Source of the DNA: Anaerolineae bacterium
GTDB taxonomy: Bacteria; Chloroflexota; Anaerolineae; 4572-78; NAK82
Reading direction: 5' to 3'
DNA: 6,813 nt
Assembly (NCBI GenBank): GCA_030598425.1
Contig: JAUVPY010000139.1
Coordinates: 1-6,813, forward strand
Shown here: positions 5,474-6,813 of the stretch, piece after piece
Layout: every line of letters starts with the position of its first letter
Position numbering within the stretch: position 1 is the first letter of the stretch
The notes under the pieces: generated by a model
The model's input: only the letters and a program-made list of their open reading frames with translations
The model's database searches: none
Told to the model about the DNA's origin: nothing
Made by a program: the position numbers and the translations under genes

Positions 5474-6813
5474 AGCGTGTGGTGATTATTGTGCTGGTCT
5501 TGGCCGTTATCATTGGCGTGACAGTGGCCGGTTACCAGTTTCTGAACCCCAAACCCTACAGCATCGCTGATGATCCAGACGTCGAGGTCATTGACATTGA
5601 GCGCGACACAATCTTGGCCACCATCAATGCCACAGGGCGTATCGAGCCCGAAGCTGAAGTGCAGATAGACTTCGAGGCCAATAATAGTGTGGTGAATGAG
5701 GTGCTGGTCGATCGTGGTCAACCCGTCACGGCCGGGACGGTCCTGGCCCGGCTGGAGACAGATGACCTGGAATTGGCGGTGAAGCAGGCTCAAGTTGAGC
5801 TGGCGCGTTCTGAAGCGCAGTTGGACCAGCTCTTCCGCCCGGCGCTGGCCGAAGATGTAGCCTCGGCCCAGGTGGATGTGGAAAGTGCTCGGGCCAATCT
5901 GGACCAGGTGTTGGCTGGCCCGCGCGAGGATGAAATCGCATCGGCTCAGGCGTCCGTGGAAAGTGAACGGGCCAATCTGGACCGAGTGATGGAAGGCCCA
6001 AACGAGGATGAGGTCACAGCCGCCGCCGCCAGCGTGCGTCGGGCTCAAGTTGCCCTCAAGGAGGCGCAATGGGCCTACGACCAGGTAGCCTACCGGGGCG
6101 ACATCGGTGCGCTGCCACAGGCGGCGCAATTGGAGCAGGCGACCATAGATTACGAGACGGCGTTAGCCAATTATAACCTGGCGGTGCAGGGTCCTATGGA
6201 AGCGGACATCGCTGCTGCCCGGTCCCAACTGGCGGGGGCTGAGAGCGGCCTGGCCCAGTTGCTTGAATCGCCCACAGAAGCAGAGATTGTCGCCGCCCAA
6301 GCGCAACTGGCCCTGGCGAAAGCCGGCCTGGCCCGACTGCTCGAGGAGCCTGGCGAGGCCGAGGTTGTGGCCGCTCAGGCGGCCGTCGATACGGCCCAGA
6401 TCGGGCTGGAGCAGGCGCGGCTCAACCTGGCCGAAGCCTCGCTGGTTGCCCCTATCGACGGTGTGGTGACTGAGGTCAACGTCAAACGCGGCGAGTGGCC
6501 GCCCTCGGGGCAGCCGGCTATGGTTATCACCAACATGTCCGACTACCACATTGATGTGGAGGTAGACGAGATTGACATTGGTCGTATCGCGAACGATCAG
6601 GACGTGGTTATTGCGATTGACGCCATCCCAGATGAAGAATTCACCGGCCACGTGGCCGACATCTCACCCGGGCCGATTCAAAGCGCCTCAAGCGGTATCG
6701 TGGCCTACGAAGTGACCATCGCGCTTGACACGGATGACGCTCGTCTACTGCCTGGTATGACGACCGATGCCACCATCGAAACCGAGCGGTTGGAGGATGT
6801 GGTGGTAGTCCCA
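5470..6813 (+). CDS. HlyD/MFP-family efflux adaptor, YknX/MacA-like (3' end cut by window)
   Basis: The frame is open for 448 codons to the window end. These adaptors are anchored in the cytoplasmic membrane and link a transporter to the outside. In order: an N-terminal membrane anchor (about 1-21, MKRVVIIVLVLAVIIGV then TVAG) with no lipobox cysteine; first half of the lipoyl/barrel-sandwich domain (about 46-97, ending GQPVTAGTVLARLET); a helical hairpin at about 98-324; the second lipoyl half (SLVAPIDGVVTEVNVKRGEW, 324-343); then a beta-barrel domain (TNMSDYHIDVEVDEIDIG onward) and start of the membrane-proximal domain (LPGMTTDATIE). The hairpin is longer than in Bacillus YknX and built from 26-residue repeats. 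GAGGAG at 5456-5461 lies eight bases before the ATG. It follows the Yip1 gene in one operon. A MacB-like ATPase and permease are expected downstream; substrate is unknown. Confidence 0.93.
   Translation, partial: MKRVVIIVLVLAVIIGVTVAGYQFLNPKPYSIADDPDVEVIDIERDTILATINATGRIEPEAEVQIDFEANNSVVNEVLVDRGQPVTAGTVLARLETDDLELAVKQAQVELARSEAQLDQLFRPALAEDVASAQVDVESARANLDQVLAGPREDEIASAQASVESERANLDRVMEGPNEDEVTAAAASVRRAQVALKEAQWAYDQVAYRGDIGALPQAAQLEQATIDYETALANYNLAVQGPMEADIAAARSQLAGAESGLAQLLESPTEAEIVAAQAQLALAKAGLARLLEEPGEAEVVAAQAAVDTAQIGLEQARLNLAEASLVAPIDGVVTEVNVKRGEWPPSGQPAMVITNMSDYHIDVEVDEIDIGRIANDQDVVIAIDAIPDEEFTGHVADISPGPIQSASSGIVAYEVTIALDTDDARLLPGMTTDATIETERLEDVVVVP
5788..6021 (+). repeat. Three 78-base coding repeats, ascending arm of the adaptor hairpin
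   Basis: Codons 107-132, 133-158 and 159-184 are three consecutive 26-residue repeats with the pattern AQxxVExxxANLDxVxxGPxEDEIAS. By hand, the second and third copies (5866-5943 and 5944-6021) agree at 58 of 78 bases, including a 16-base identical run. The first copy is more diverged, with RP where the others have GP. The pattern fits duplication of one helical unit, the last two copies being the younger pair. Confidence 0.8.
6217..6450 (+). repeat. Three 78-base coding repeats, descending arm of the adaptor hairpin
   Basis: Codons 250-275, 276-301 and 302-327 again form 26-residue units, with the pattern AxxxLAxAxxGLAxLLExPxEAEIVA. Prolines at 242, 268 and 294 are exactly 26 apart. The last unit lacks the proline and runs into the second lipoyl half-motif. 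The two arms share the unit length and the proline-plus-acidic boundary but differ in the helix faces. Confidence 0.8.

Noticed and set aside
5467..6651. Two long minus-strand frames (5467-6129 and 6163-6651) opposite the adaptor
   Set aside because: They mirror the adaptor's repeat-rich codons and show no domain. The plus-strand frame is clearly the real gene.

Overview
The window looks like chromosomal DNA of a Chloroflexota bacterium, probably near Anaerolineae. This is an inference from a moderately GC-rich sequence, a Gram-positive-like Rex repressor, a Yip1 membrane protein next to an HlyD-type adaptor with a long repeat-built helical hairpin, and mreB directly behind the ATP synthase genes. 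There is no marker gene to fix the taxonomy.

Left part (1-3432, all + strand): the 3' end of atpG, then atpD, atpC and mreB, each with a Shine-Dalgarno sequence. The gaps after atpD and atpC are 24 and 12 bases, so atpD-atpC-mreB reads as one transcription unit at the tail of the F1Fo ATP synthase operon. The 252 bases between atpG and atpD hold what looks like one small gene split by a -1 frameshift.

Middle (3433-4670): a strong hairpin with a 14-base tandem repeat in its apical part lies between mreB and the convergent rex gene and can terminate both. Rex is the NADH-sensing repressor of fermentative and respiratory genes. Upstream of rex is a 473-base, AT-richer regulatory region. It holds a rex promoter on the minus strand, a back-to-back plus-strand promoter whose -35 box lies two bases from that of rex, an inverted repeat over the plus promoter's -10 and start site, candidate Rex half-sites, a second plus promoter nearer the next gene, and a possible upstream ORF with a hairpin.

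Right part (4671-6813, + strand): a multi-pass Yip1-family membrane protein followed by a membrane-anchored HlyD/MFP adaptor that runs off the window. The order resembles yknW-yknX of the Bacillus YknWXYZ transporter, so a MacB-type ATPase and an FtsX-like permease are expected next. The adaptor's hairpin is made of 26-residue repeats whose proline breaks are mirror-symmetric around the predicted tip.

Most of the genes are well-known families. The least explained items are the split small ORF, the divergent promoter pair with its untranslated stretch, and the mirror-symmetric repeat hairpin. No mobile element, CRISPR array, tRNA or rRNA was seen.
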